This document shows, piece by piece, positions 17,173-25,407 of a stretch of 64,000 nt of DNA (the stretch's first letter is position 1; every line of letters begins with the position of its first letter). This DNA comes from Robertmurraya sp047302285 (lineage in GTDB: Bacteria > Bacillota > Bacilli > Bacillales > Cytobacillaceae), in the NCBI RefSeq assembly GCF_047302285.1, contig NZ_CP154845.1, positions 868,001 to 932,000 on the forward strand, given 5' to 3'. The notes beneath the pieces are model-generated. The model searched no databases. It had not been told where the DNA came from and worked only from the letters and a program-made list of their open reading frames with translations. The translations under genes were made by a program, and so were the position numbers.

Positions 17173-17518
17173 CAGCGACTCCCCTCTATATTGGTTATTT
17201 TTCGCTGTTTCGTGTTTTTTCTTAAAAACCTTCAATTTTACCAGTATCTCTTCTGTGACTACTATTGAGTTAAAAGAGCCTTATCTTTAAATTACCAGAA
17301 GTAGTAAGAGCTGCATATTAAGATTATTTTATAGCCTATAAGCAAATGTAATACTTACCATTCAAAGCGTGAATATTTTATACAATAAGAGAAGTTAAAT
17401 ACAGAAGCAATTGAGTCGATTCAACAACGTAAGTGAGACTTTCTATGGAAATAAATGATAAATTTTGAGTAGGATTACAAAAAATTGAATGTAAATATAA
17501 AAAGGTGGAACTGCAAAC
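17173..17518. promoter_or_regulatory. Divergent intergenic region tauE-like / lysR
   Basis: 346 bases without a gene, A+T-rich, between oppositely directed genes. It must hold both promoters and the LysR-type binding sites. An imperfect dyad TTATTTTATAGCCTATAA near 17324-17341 has the T-N11-A character of LysR boxes, but I cannot separate it from chance in such A+T-rich DNA. No small gene seen. Confidence 0.4.
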
Positions 17519-18421
17519 ATGAATCTTGAGAATTTAAAGATGTTTTGCTGTGTCGTAGAAGAAGGAAGTATAAGTAAAGCAGCAAGAAAAGGCTTTGTAA
17601 CACAGCCAGCGGTAACAAGACAAATTCATCAATTAGAAGAGTTGTATGGGACTTTGCTCTTTGAAAGAACAGAGGGGAAATTAGTACTGACTGAAGCAGG
17701 TAAAGTGCTCTACCCTTTTGCGAAGGAAATGGTTGAATACATAAAAAGATCACATGAGGCGTTACAGGAAATAAAAGGGGAGCGAGAGATTTCACTACAT
17801 GTAGGTGCTAGCCAGACGATAGGTGAATATCTATTACCGGGTTTACTGGGGAGTTTCGGAAAACGTCATACAGATATTAAATTTAATTTAACGATTGCTA
17901 ACACACCCACTATTTTAGATAAATTAAACAACAATGAAATTGATATTGCTTTGGTTGAAGGTACAGTGAAGAATTCAAATTTTATGATTGAAAAGTTTGC
18001 TGAAGATGAATTGATTCTAATCGCTCCTTTTAATCACCACTGGAAAAAGAGAAAAATGATTGATATAGAGGAACTACTCCATGAGAAAATAATTTTGAGA
18101 GAAGAAAATTCAGGAACTCGTTTAATCGTAGAAGAGGCCTTAAGAAAAATGGCTATTTTGGATCAAATTGAAGTTTTGATGGAACTCGGCAGTATGCAAT
18201 CTATTAAAAGTGCTGTAGAGGCTGAACTAGGGATTAGCATTCTCCCTAAGCTAACAGTATTAAATGAATTAAAATATGGAATGCTGTGCGAAATTAAAAT
18301 TTCGAACTTCCAAATAAAAAGAGAGTTGTGGTTAGTGCAAAAAGAGCAACGCTTTCAAAAAACAGGGGTAAGATCTTTTATTGATTTTATTCGAATGAAT
18401 AGGGAAGAACGTGGTTGTTAG
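17519..18421 (+). CDS. LysR-type transcriptional regulator (CysL/YwfK-like)
   Basis: A 300-residue LysR-family regulator. The N-terminal winged helix-turn-helix (residues 1-60) carries the standard NLKMFCCVVEEGSISKAARKGFVTQPAVTRQIHQLEELYG...LFER pattern. The C-terminal periplasmic-binding-like effector domain starts near 90 (LHVGASQTIGEYLLPGLLG). It resembles the Bacillus CysL (YwfK) group that responds to sulfur metabolites, and its divergent neighbour is a TauE/SafE-type sulfur-anion exporter, so control of that gene is likely. SD AAAGGTGG precedes the ATG. Confidence 0.85.
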   Translation: MNLENLKMFCCVVEEGSISKAARKGFVTQPAVTRQIHQLEELYGTLLFERTEGKLVLTEAGKVLYPFAKEMVEYIKRSHEALQEIKGEREISLHVGASQTIGEYLLPGLLGSFGKRHTDIKFNLTIANTPTILDKLNNNEIDIALVEGTVKNSNFMIEKFAEDELILIAPFNHHWKKRKMIDIEELLHEKIILREENSGTRLIVEEALRKMAILDQIEVLMELGSMQSIKSAVEAELGISILPKLTVLNELKYGMLCEIKISNFQIKRELWLVQKEQRFQKTGVRSFIDFIRMNREERGC

Positions 18422-18428
18422 CTTGAAT

Positions 18429-18560
18429 ATGTTCAATGAAGTAGAGCGATATTCATAATTTAATGGAACAAAAGATTTACCCTCAGAATTTGCGAAATAC
18501 AAAGTAAAGTATGAAGAGGCACCTGTTTATTTAGGAGATGTAAAAAAAATGAGGGACTAG
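18429..18560 (+). pseudogene. Short degraded coding remnant
   Basis: Reading from ATG 18429 gives MFNEVERYS, then an in-frame TAA at codon 10, then FNGTKDLPSEFAKYKVKYEE and APVYLGDVKKMRD ending at TAG 18558. The second part has normal protein-like composition. No ribosome binding site is evident. It looks like the end of a gene lost to decay; I do not recognise the family. The rest of 18561-18737 shows nothing. Confidence 0.35.
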
Positions 18561-18737
18561 AAGCGAACTTTGTTCAATCATAATCGAGTGTTGTGAGGAA
18601 TTAGCAGTAGTAGAGTGTACCCAATCAAGCAATTTGACTAATGTATTGTAAAAAAACGTAAGGAATAAGTTGGAATTTTGTTCACAGAGACTTTATGAAT
18701 CTATTAATCTATCTCTATATTCATTTAACATGCTTTT

Positions 18738-18767
18738 TCTAGAATACAGTTGAATACATATTCTAGA
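18738..18767 (+). promoter_or_regulatory. Inverted repeat before the glycerophosphodiesterase gene
   Basis: TCTAGAATA (18738-18746) and TATTCTAGA (18759-18767) form a perfect 9-bp dyad with a 12-base spacer that contains GAATACA repeats. It ends directly at the Shine-Dalgarno sequence (TAGGAG, 18768-18773), so as DNA it could be an operator and as RNA it could occlude translation. Confidence 0.5.
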
Positions 18768-18782
18768 TAGGAGATGGGAAAG

Positions 18783-19613
18783 ATGAGCAAAAAAATACTA
18801 GTAGGTGCAGGGGTAGCATTCACATTGCTATTTAATCCGTTTAGCCAAGTGTCAGCAGGAGAACTATCAGTAGGAGAAAGAAAGCAGATGGATAATGTAG
18901 CGCACCGTGGTGCATCCGGTTACGCACCAGAGAATACGATTGCTGCTTTTGATTTAGCGGTTGACATGAAAGCAGATTATATCGAAATCGATGTGCAAAG
19001 AAGTAAAGATGGTGAACTCGTATTAATCCATGATACCACTGTGAATCGTACTACAAATGGAACGGGAAGTGTCGGGGACTTAACCTTTGAACAGCTTCGT
19101 AGCCTTGATGCAGGTAGCTGGTTTGGGGAAGAATTTGCTGGAGAGTCAATCCCAACATTTGAAGAAATTCTCGATCGTTACCGTGGAAAAGTGGGGATTT
19201 TAATCGAATTAAAGGCTCCTGAGCTTTACCCTGGAATTGAAGAGCAAGTGGCACAGGCATTAAAAGAACGTAATATGGATAAACCGAAAAATAATAAAAT
19301 CATTATCCAATCTTTTAACTTCGAATCTATGAAAATTTCGAATGAGCTTCTACCTCGAATTCCAATCGGTGTATTAACATCTAATCGTGCAGATACAACA
19401 GCAGAAGCTTTAGAAGAATTTTCAACGTATGCTGATTGGTTTAATCCGAGCTATGGAATCGTGACGGAAGATCTAGTGAACCAAGTACATTCGCTTGGGA
19501 TGAAAATTGGCTCATGGACAGCACGTAGTCAAGAAGTGGTTGACTTCCTATTTGAAATGGGTGTTGACGCTATTATTACGGACTATCCAGATTATGTAAA
19601 CCCAAGAAACTAG
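18783..19613 (+). CDS. Secreted glycerophosphodiester phosphodiesterase
   Basis: About 276 residues with a signal peptide (MSKKILVGAGVAFTLLFNPFSQVSA). The mature enzyme is a GDPD TIM barrel: catalytic NVAHRGASGYAPENTIAAF, metal ligands in YIEIDVQRSKDGELVLIHD, ILIELK, and the C-terminal GMKIGSWTARS and GVDAIITDYPD motifs. It hydrolyses glycerophosphodiesters to glycerol-3-phosphate outside the cell. An ATG at 18774 is in frame but overlaps the SD; ATG 18783 has proper spacing to TAGGAGATGGG. A strong terminator follows. Confidence 0.9.
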   Translation: MSKKILVGAGVAFTLLFNPFSQVSAGELSVGERKQMDNVAHRGASGYAPENTIAAFDLAVDMKADYIEIDVQRSKDGELVLIHDTTVNRTTNGTGSVGDLTFEQLRSLDAGSWFGEEFAGESIPTFEEILDRYRGKVGILIELKAPELYPGIEEQVAQALKERNMDKPKNNKIIIQSFNFESMKISNELLPRIPIGVLTSNRADTTAEALEEFSTYADWFNPSYGIVTEDLVNQVHSLGMKIGSWTARSQEVVDFLFEMGVDAIITDYPDYVNPRN

Positions 19614-19648
19614 ATATTTGTGGAGATCTCTGGAAAATACTTAAACTA

Positions 19649-19691
19649 AAGCAAGAGGAGAAAAGCGACTGGTTTCTCCTCTTGCTTTTTT
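19649..19691 (+). terminator. Strong intrinsic terminator
   Basis: A perfect 15-bp stem (19649-19663 / 19673-19687; arms AAGCAAGAGGAGAAA and TTTCTCCTCTTGCTT) with a 9-base loop, followed by TTTTTTGTT. Its arms are nearly identical to those of the terminator at 49403-49446. Confidence 0.93.
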
Positions 19692-19720
19692 GTTGTCTCA
19701 ATTATTATCTGGATACATTT

Positions 19721-19739
19721 TTCGGACAGGTTGTCCGAA
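19721..19739. repeat. TTCGGACA/TGTCCGAA dyad, gene-free stretch
   Basis: TTCGGACA-GGT-TGTCCGAA is a perfect 8-bp dyad; further half-sites (TCGGACA near 19752, TGTCC near 19784) follow. The same motif recurs at 35224-35252 and singly at 49363-49370. It lies in 19692-19981, where I see no gene. Role unknown; dispersed intergenic repeat or protein-binding site are both possible. Confidence 0.55.
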
Positions 19740-19981
19740 TCCGGCTCGTAATCGGACACCAATATGGAGTGAGCAGTTCGAGCTGTCCAAATTACGCTTC
19801 AGTTCAGACAGAGCTTTCTTTTAATTTGCTGTTTTCTGTGAAAAGAGCGCAATAATGTTATGACCATTTTGACTAGCGACGCTGTAAAATATATAGTAGA
19901 AAATAGGGATTCTAGTAGTGAATTTTCAAAGACAAGGTTAAACGACAAAGGGGTTTGAAAAATATCTCTGGGAGGGAAAGT

Positions 19982-20350
19982 ATGGAGATTTTTGAAAAAT
20001 ATTTAGCGGGTATCGATCATCCTGAGCAAAGAGAACGAACTGAGGGGATTTTGACATGGATAACGGAAAAATTCCCTAATTTAAAACCAGAATTCAAGTG
20101 GAATACGCCGATGTTTTCTGAGCATGGTACATACATTATCGGCTTATCAATAGCGAAAAATCATCTAAGTATTTCACCTGAAGAAGCGGGTATCGAACAA
20201 TTTGCAGATGATATCAAACAAGCTGGTTACAGTGCAACAAAAGGCTTATTTCGAATTCTCTGGAATGAACCAGTCAACTATGATCTACTAGAGAAAATGA
20301 TTGAATTTAATATTCAGGATAAAGCAGATTATACGAAATTTTGGCGGTAG
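19982..20350 (+). CDS. DUF1801 protein (YdhG-like, frataxin-fold)
   Basis: About 122 residues of the DUF1801/YdhG family: YLAGIDHPEQRERTEGILTWI, then FKWNTPMFSEHGTYIIGLSIAKNHLSI, and a C-terminal helix FNIQDKADYTKFWR. Members have a frataxin-like fold, and some Bacillus members are called intracellular iron chaperones. The frame opens at a TTG (19955), but GGGAGGG sits 5 bases before ATG 19982. It is followed after 39 bases by a larger relative of the same superfamily, so the two probably form an operon. Confidence 0.8.
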   Translation: MEIFEKYLAGIDHPEQRERTEGILTWITEKFPNLKPEFKWNTPMFSEHGTYIIGLSIAKNHLSISPEEAGIEQFADDIKQAGYSATKGLFRILWNEPVNYDLLEKMIEFNIQDKADYTKFWR

Positions 20351-20389
20351 CTTTTAGTCAATTAAATAGAAAAAGAGTGGTGTTTGATC

Positions 20390-21037
20390 ATGACGATTCG
20401 TAATCCAAAAGTGGATGAATTTTTAAGTAAAGCTATACAGTGGAAAGAAGAATTTGTGAAATTGAGAGAGATTTCCCGTGATAGTGGGCTGACAGAGGAT
20501 TTTAAGTGGATGCATCCTTGTTACACACTAGATGGAAAGAATATCTTTTTATTCCATGGATTCAAGGAATATTGTGCAATTCTTTTTCACAAAGGTGCTC
20601 TATTAGAAGACAAGCATGGAATCCTGATCCAACAAACAGAGAATGTGCAGGCAGCACGCCAGCTTCGTTTTACCAATCTTCAAGAAATTATTGAAATGGA
20701 GCCTATTATAAAAGAATATATTAAAGAGGCGATTGAAGTTGAAAAGGCTGGCTTGGCAGTAACTTTAAAGGAGAAAAGCGAATATAACATTCCTGAAGAA
20801 TTGGAAAAGAAATTTACTGAAATGCCTGAATTGAAGACGGCTTTTGAAGGGTTAACACCTGGAAGACAAAAAGGGTATCTCCACCATTTTGCCCAAGCGA
20901 AGCAATCAAAAACGCGAGAGGCAAGAATAGAAAAATCGATGGAACGTATTCTTATGGGAAAAGGATTAAAGGATTGTATTTGTGGACTATCTGGAAAGAT
21001 GCCAAACTGTGACGGCTCACATAAGCATGCAAAATAA
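20390..21037 (+). CDS. YdeI-type DUF1801 protein with C-terminal CDGSH motif
   Basis: About 215 residues. The N-terminal part (1-115) is DUF1801 (FKWMHPCYTLDGKNIFLFHGFKEYCAILFHKGALL) and the middle is the YdeI/OmpD-associated segment (LTPGRQKGYLHHFAQAKQSKTREARIEK). The last 20 residues contain CICGLSGKMPNCDGSH, which fits the [2Fe-2S] CDGSH consensus C-x-C-x2-(S/T)-x3-P-x-C-D-G-(S/A/T)-H exactly. The protein probably binds a redox-active cluster at its tail. ATG 20390 was preferred over TTG 20384 on spacing to AGAGTGG. Follows a small DUF1801 gene. Confidence 0.82.
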   Translation: MTIRNPKVDEFLSKAIQWKEEFVKLREISRDSGLTEDFKWMHPCYTLDGKNIFLFHGFKEYCAILFHKGALLEDKHGILIQQTENVQAARQLRFTNLQEIIEMEPIIKEYIKEAIEVEKAGLAVTLKEKSEYNIPEELEKKFTEMPELKTAFEGLTPGRQKGYLHHFAQAKQSKTREARIEKSMERILMGKGLKDCICGLSGKMPNCDGSHKHAK

Positions 21038-21044
21038 GGAAATG

Positions 21045-21077
21045 TACCTTTTGGCTTTCGCTGAAAGGTATTTTTTT
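21045..21077 (+). terminator. Intrinsic terminator after the YdeI-type gene
   Basis: TACCTTT...AAAGGTA stem, extended by TGGC/GCTG-like pairing around TTTCG, followed by TTTTTTT. From here to the T-box leader (about 21078-21300) I see no supported gene. Confidence 0.88.
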
Positions 21078-21315
21078 ACCCTAATATGGAAGGTGTTTTG
21101 GAAAATGAAACGAATAAGTATCATTATGGAAATGAGGCGGGCGGAATAAAATGAAAGAGTCACTCGATGGTCGAGATCTTGTTGGAAGCAGCGGAATCGA
21201 TGAGGGCTATGGAGGATTGCGAAAGATTTAGGAAAGAAATGACGACAAAGATTGAATTCCAAGCCACAAATTGATATAGTAATTTCAAATATGTATTCAA
21301 TGATGTGATCAAGTA

Positions 21316-21525
21316 AATAAGGATTGTGAAGCAGAAAATATAGCCTTGGCTGAAAGCTATATCACCCCTCCTTATTGAAACCTACCACGGAGATGTTAGC
21401 CAAACTAACCGAGTCGTTTCGTTAAAAACGTTTAGAGGACATAATATTTTTTATGTCGAACTAAGGTGGTACCACGTCTACAAGCGTAAAGACGTCCTTA
21501 TATAGGACTCTTTATGCTTTTTTTA
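21316..21525 (+). promoter_or_regulatory. T-box riboswitch of proS
   Basis: tRNA-sensing leader. The T-box AAGGTGGTACCACG is at 21463-21476, preceded by further hairpins. The terminator is a 10-bp stem AGCGTAAAGA (21483-21492) / TCTTTATGCT (21509-21518) reinforced by GTCC/GGAC and followed by a T run. Stem I appears short: base stem AATAAGGA / TCCTTATT (21316-21323 / 21369-21376), upper stem ATATAGC / GCTATAT (21338-21344 / 21356-21362), with an 11-base loop. The internal loop's 3' side reads CACCCC, containing the Pro codon CCC. Uncharged tRNA-Pro would favour antitermination of proS. Confidence 0.92.
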
Positions 21526-21555
21526 GTTCATATTAAATTTTCAGGAGGAAGAAAG

Positions 21556-22992
21556 ATGTCTCAACAAACAAAAGATTTTTCAAAATGGTACATCGATACC
21601 ATCCAAAAAGCAGATTTAATGGATTATACCCCAGTTCGTGGTTGTATTGCTTTTAAGCCAGATGGCTATGAATTATGGGAACATATTCAAGAGGAAATGG
21701 ACAGACGTTTTAAAGAAACAGGTCATCGTAATGCTTACTTCCCAATGTTAATTCCAGAATCGTTTTTCCAAAAGGAAAAGGATCATATCGAAGGATTCTC
21801 ACCAGAACTTCCTTGGGTGACTGAAGCAGCAGGGGAGAAATTAGAAGAGCGCTTAGCACTACGTCCAACTTCTGAAACGATGATTGGTCACCTCTATTCT
21901 GACTGGATTAAAAGCTATCGTGACCTACCTGTTTTAATCAATCAATGGGCCAATGTGTTCCGTTGGGAAAAGAAAACACTTCCATTTATTCGTACATCTG
22001 AGTTTTTATGGCAAGAAGGGCATACCGCTCATGTCGATGAGGAAGATGCACGTAAAGAAACGATGCAAATGTTAAATATCTATAAGGAAGTTGTCGAAGG
22101 ATTGCTTGCGATTCCTGTTTATGATGGGCAAAAGACATCTTCAGAGCGCTTTGCTGGTGCAGTTGATACGTACTCCATTGAAGCAATGATGCAAGACGGA
22201 AAAGCTGTCCAAGCTGGTACTTCTCATTACTTAGGGACAAAATTTGCTGAAGCATTTGATATTAAATATTTAACGAAAGAGAATAAACACACGTATGTTC
22301 ATACAACGTCTTGGGGTACATCGACTCGTTTAATTGGTTCAGTTATTATGGTTCATGGGGATGAGCAAGGACTAGTGTTACCACCAAAAATCGCTCCAAC
22401 TCAAGTTGTGTTAATTCCAGTTGGTCCTTGGAAAAAGAACCCTGCAATTATGGAGAAATTAGACGAAATTTTTGCCGCTTTAAAAGCAAAAGGGATTCGC
22501 GTGCGTCTTGATGATAGCGATCAATCACCAGGATTTAAGTTTAATGAGTGGGAATTAAAAGGCGTACCTGTCCGAATTGAACTTGGACCACGTGATTTAG
22601 AAAACAATCAAGCTTTAATGAAAGCACGTGATGAAGGGGGTAAGGTGTCTGTTGCGTTAGAATCAGTCGTTGAAGCGATTGAAAAAGAACTGGAAACGAT
22701 GCAAACACGTCTGTTCGAAAAGGCAAAAGCGTTCCGTGCAGCCAATTCGCATACACATATCGATACGATGGAGCAGCTAGAACAACATTTAGTAGACTCT
22801 GAACAGAATGAAACGATTCCTGGATGGGTTCTTGCAGGTTGGTGTGGAGACGATGCTTGTGAAGAAAAAGTAAAAGAAAAAACGAAATTCACAACACGTA
22901 ACATCCCATTCAATCCACCAACAACGAAACACACTTGCATTCACTGTGGTGAAAAAGCAAAGCATACCGTTTGGTTTGCGCGCGCTTATTAA
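21556..22992 (+). CDS. proS: Proline--tRNA ligase, archaeal/eukaryal-like type (ProS type 3)
   Basis: 478-residue class II synthetase charging tRNA-Pro. The catalytic core opens with KDFSKWYIDTIQKADLMDYTPVRG; motif 2 is VFRWEKKTLPFIRTSEFLWQEGHTAH and motif 3 lies in TTSWGTSTRLIGSVIMVHGDEQGLVLPPKIAP. The anticodon-binding domain follows, then a C-terminal zinc-binding region (CGDDACEEK, CIHCGEKAK). It lacks the editing (INS) domain of the common bacterial enzyme, so it is the short type also found as a second ProRS in some Bacillus. The frame opens within the T-box terminator, but AGGAGGAAG sets ATG 21556. Control is by the upstream T-box. Confidence 0.95.
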   Translation: MSQQTKDFSKWYIDTIQKADLMDYTPVRGCIAFKPDGYELWEHIQEEMDRRFKETGHRNAYFPMLIPESFFQKEKDHIEGFSPELPWVTEAAGEKLEERLALRPTSETMIGHLYSDWIKSYRDLPVLINQWANVFRWEKKTLPFIRTSEFLWQEGHTAHVDEEDARKETMQMLNIYKEVVEGLLAIPVYDGQKTSSERFAGAVDTYSIEAMMQDGKAVQAGTSHYLGTKFAEAFDIKYLTKENKHTYVHTTSWGTSTRLIGSVIMVHGDEQGLVLPPKIAPTQVVLIPVGPWKKNPAIMEKLDEIFAALKAKGIRVRLDDSDQSPGFKFNEWELKGVPVRIELGPRDLENNQALMKARDEGGKVSVALESVVEAIEKELETMQTRLFEKAKAFRAANSHTHIDTMEQLEQHLVDSEQNETIPGWVLAGWCGDDACEEKVKEKTKFTTRNIPFNPPTTKHTCIHCGEKAKHTVWFARAY

Positions 22993-23002
22993 TCACGAAC
23001 GA

Positions 23003-23041
23003 AAAGTCAACTTCTTTTAACTGAGGAGTTGGCTTTTTTTG
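23003..23041 (+). terminator. Intrinsic terminator of proS
   Basis: A 12-bp stem AAAGTCAACTTC / GGAGTTGGCTTT with three G:T pairs and an 11-base loop is followed by a T run to 23041, 10 bases after the proS stop. Confidence 0.9.
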
Positions 23042-23153
23042 TAAAACTGGCAAATGTATGAGTGTTTTTATAGCGCGATCAATGTTACACTAACGAGGTA
23101 ATTATTCAAATCTACTAAAGAAATCCTAACAAAAAGATAAGGAAAATATAAAC

Positions 23154-24134
23154 ATGACCTTAATTAGTATTGATAGTAGGAGTTTAATGATGCCAACTGA
23201 AAATGATTCAACATATCTTTCTTTTTCAAGAGAAGAGTGGGCTAGTTTGCACCCTAGTTCTCCGATCCATTTAACTCAATCTGAAATTAAGAAAATGCAA
23301 GGTGTAATTGGAAATTTGACAAATGAAGAAATTTGTAAAATTTATTTGCCACTCGTTCAGTATCTGTCTGTCAATATTGAAGCTGCGCAACACTCACATG
23401 AGTTAAAAAGCCATTTTTTAAAAGAGGACAGAAAGACCCCACCATTTATAATTGGGGTAGCTGGAAGTGTGGCAGTCGGTAAAAGTACGACTTCTAGAAT
23501 CCTTCAGTCTTTACTTGTAGATTTACCAAGCCAACCAAAGGTCGATTTGATCACGACGGACGGATTTTTATTTCCTAATGATGTATTAAAAGAAAAAGGT
23601 TTAGCAGATAGAAAAGGATTTCCGGAGAGTTATGATTTAAAGAGTTTAATTGAATTTTTAACAGAAGTGAAGTCAGGAAATCGATGTGCTCGTGCGCCAA
23701 TCTATTCCCATTTGCATTATGATATTATCCCAAATCAATACCATGAAGTTTGTCAGCCAGACATTGTGATTATAGAGGGAATTAATGTATTGCAAACACC
23801 CAAACAGGTTGGGGATAGCATTCCGAGTAGATTTGTATCCGATTTCTTTGATATTTCCATTTATGTTGATGCAGAAGAAGAACATATTTTCCAATGGTAT
23901 CTAGAAAGATTTAAAGTATTAAAGAAAACGGCCTTTACGAATCCTGAATCATATTTTAAACGCTATGCCGACCTATCGGAGAGTGAAACAGAGCGTACAG
24001 CGACAGATATTTGGACAAGAATCAATAAAATAAATCTCGAAAAAAATATTCTTCCAACTAAATTTCGTGCCGATCTTATCATTGAAAAAAGCTTTAATCA
24101 CGAGGTAGAGAATATTAGAGTGAGGAAAAATTAG
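23154..24134 (+). CDS. coaA: Type I pantothenate kinase
   Basis: 326 residues; phosphorylates pantothenate as the first step of coenzyme A synthesis in the cytosol. The P-loop GVAGSVAVGKSTTSRIL is near residues 100-116; DLITTDGFLFPN and the YDLKSL, RAPIYSHLHYDI, and IIEGINVLQ motifs are standard. The length is typical of CoaA. ATG 23154 follows AAGGAAAATATAA; an internal ATG (23187) is less likely. It is the first gene of a short plus-strand series with a SLAP-domain gene. Confidence 0.95.
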   Translation: MTLISIDSRSLMMPTENDSTYLSFSREEWASLHPSSPIHLTQSEIKKMQGVIGNLTNEEICKIYLPLVQYLSVNIEAAQHSHELKSHFLKEDRKTPPFIIGVAGSVAVGKSTTSRILQSLLVDLPSQPKVDLITTDGFLFPNDVLKEKGLADRKGFPESYDLKSLIEFLTEVKSGNRCARAPIYSHLHYDIIPNQYHEVCQPDIVIIEGINVLQTPKQVGDSIPSRFVSDFFDISIYVDAEEEHIFQWYLERFKVLKKTAFTNPESYFKRYADLSESETERTATDIWTRINKINLEKNILPTKFRADLIIEKSFNHEVENIRVRKN

Positions 24135-24161
24135 TTCTGAAAATGAGAGAGTGGTTTAGTG

Positions 24162-24545
24162 ATGCAACAACTACAGTTTGATCCTTCATGGGATAAAGCA
24201 TTGGCTATCGGAGATCGACTTTTGATTGAAAGAATTTTTCGAGGAATAAGTGATTTGAATAGCTCAGAAATTGTATGTACTCCTATTCGAGAAGCTCTCA
24301 ATCATAAAGAAGAATTGCTTATTACGGTGTTGGTTCATAATTATATGGACCAACCGCTTATGTTTAATGACACAAGGCTACGCTATAGTATGGAGGGAGA
24401 AAATGTCGCAGAGCATTTCTTTACCATTCCTCAACTTGTGATTCCAGGTCAGGTGAGTTTGCCTTGGACGTTTATTTTTCCAAAGGAGAGTTACTTACGT
24501 CGAACATCTTTTGAGCACGGACGCTTAGAGTTTTCCACAGATTAA
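24162..24545 (+). CDS. SLAP domain-containing protein
   Basis: About 128 residues made of one SLAP-type beta domain: LQFDPSWDKALAIGDRLLIERIF, then LLITVLVHNYMDQPLMFNDTRLRYSMEGENVAEHFFTIPQLVIPGQVSLPWTFIFP, then RRTSFEHGRLEF. In Firmicutes such domains occur in accessory Sec / S-layer-associated proteins; this one has no signal peptide and is probably cytoplasmic. GTG (24159) and ATG (24162) are adjacent; ATG chosen. It lies 27 bases after coaA. The role is unknown. Confidence 0.7.
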   Translation: MQQLQFDPSWDKALAIGDRLLIERIFRGISDLNSSEIVCTPIREALNHKEELLITVLVHNYMDQPLMFNDTRLRYSMEGENVAEHFFTIPQLVIPGQVSLPWTFIFPKESYLRRTSFEHGRLEFSTD

Positions 24546-24587
24546 TTAATCGAATCCCAACTTTTACGCGAATGGAGGTGCTTGTTT

Positions 24588-25382
24588 ATGAATCTTGCTT
24601 TAACATCTGATTGTCATCAATGTTTTGGATTATGTTGTGTAGCTTTGCCTTATGCGAACTCTGCAGACTTTCCAATCAATAAGGATGGTGGAGTGCCCTG
24701 TCGTCATTTATCAACGGATCACCGTTGTAATATCCATAATAAACTAAAGAACAAAGGTTTTAATGGATGTGTTGCCTATGAATGTTTTGGAGCTGGACAA
24801 TATGTGTCGCAAAAAATGTATGATAGACAAGATTGGAGAAATAATCCAGAACTTAGCAACGAAATGTTTGCTGTATTCCCCCTTATTCAACAACTTCATG
24901 AAATGCTATGGTATCTGGATCGAGCGCTATGCTTGAAGGAAGTGGAGTCTCTCTACTCCGAACTACAGAATATGTATGATGAAACGGTTGAACTCACGAG
25001 AAAATCCCCAGAGGAAATTTTCCAACTGGATATGCAATTGCATAGAAGTAAAGTGAATCAGCTATTAGTAGAAGTAAGTGAAATATACCGTAAACAAGGT
25101 CGCAAAAAGGAAAAGAAAAGCTTAGATTATATCGGAGCAAACTTATCAGGAAGAGATTTCAAAGGTAGTAGTTTTCGAGGAACGCTGATGATTGCCGCGA
25201 ATTTAAGTCATGCTGATTTAAGAAAAGCAGATTTTATTGGGACCGATCTGCGAGATGCTGATCTGAGTCATGCAAATCTTGCAGGAGCGCTTTTTCTCAC
25301 ACAATCACAAATAAATTCAGCTAAAGGAAACGTACATACAAAGATTCCTGAATTTTTAGAATGGCCAAAGCATTGGTTATAG
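24588..25382 (+). CDS. Cys-cluster protein with pentapeptide repeats
   Basis: 264 residues. The N-terminal third has a cysteine array CHQCFGLCC (C-x2-C-x3-CC) followed by C near 38, 47, 61 and 66, as in YkgJ-type metal or Fe-S cluster proteins. The middle is helical. The C-terminal part (about 180-245) has pentapeptide repeats: ANLSGRDFKGSSFRGTLM and ANLSHADLRKADFIGTDLRD, then ADLSHANLAGALF, forming a right-handed quadrilateral helix. SD GGAGGTG fits ATG 24588. No function can be given; pentapeptide proteins can mimic DNA or act as scaffolds. Confidence 0.75.
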   Translation: MNLALTSDCHQCFGLCCVALPYANSADFPINKDGGVPCRHLSTDHRCNIHNKLKNKGFNGCVAYECFGAGQYVSQKMYDRQDWRNNPELSNEMFAVFPLIQQLHEMLWYLDRALCLKEVESLYSELQNMYDETVELTRKSPEEIFQLDMQLHRSKVNQLLVEVSEIYRKQGRKKEKKSLDYIGANLSGRDFKGSSFRGTLMIAANLSHADLRKADFIGTDLRDADLSHANLAGALFLTQSQINSAKGNVHTKIPEFLEWPKHWL

Positions 25383-25407
25383 GAGATAAAACTGGGAGGG
25401 GAAATGA

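Noticed and set aside
21151..21231. 26-codon ORF before the T-box leader
   Set aside because: No clear ribosome binding site and no recognisable features; probably chance.
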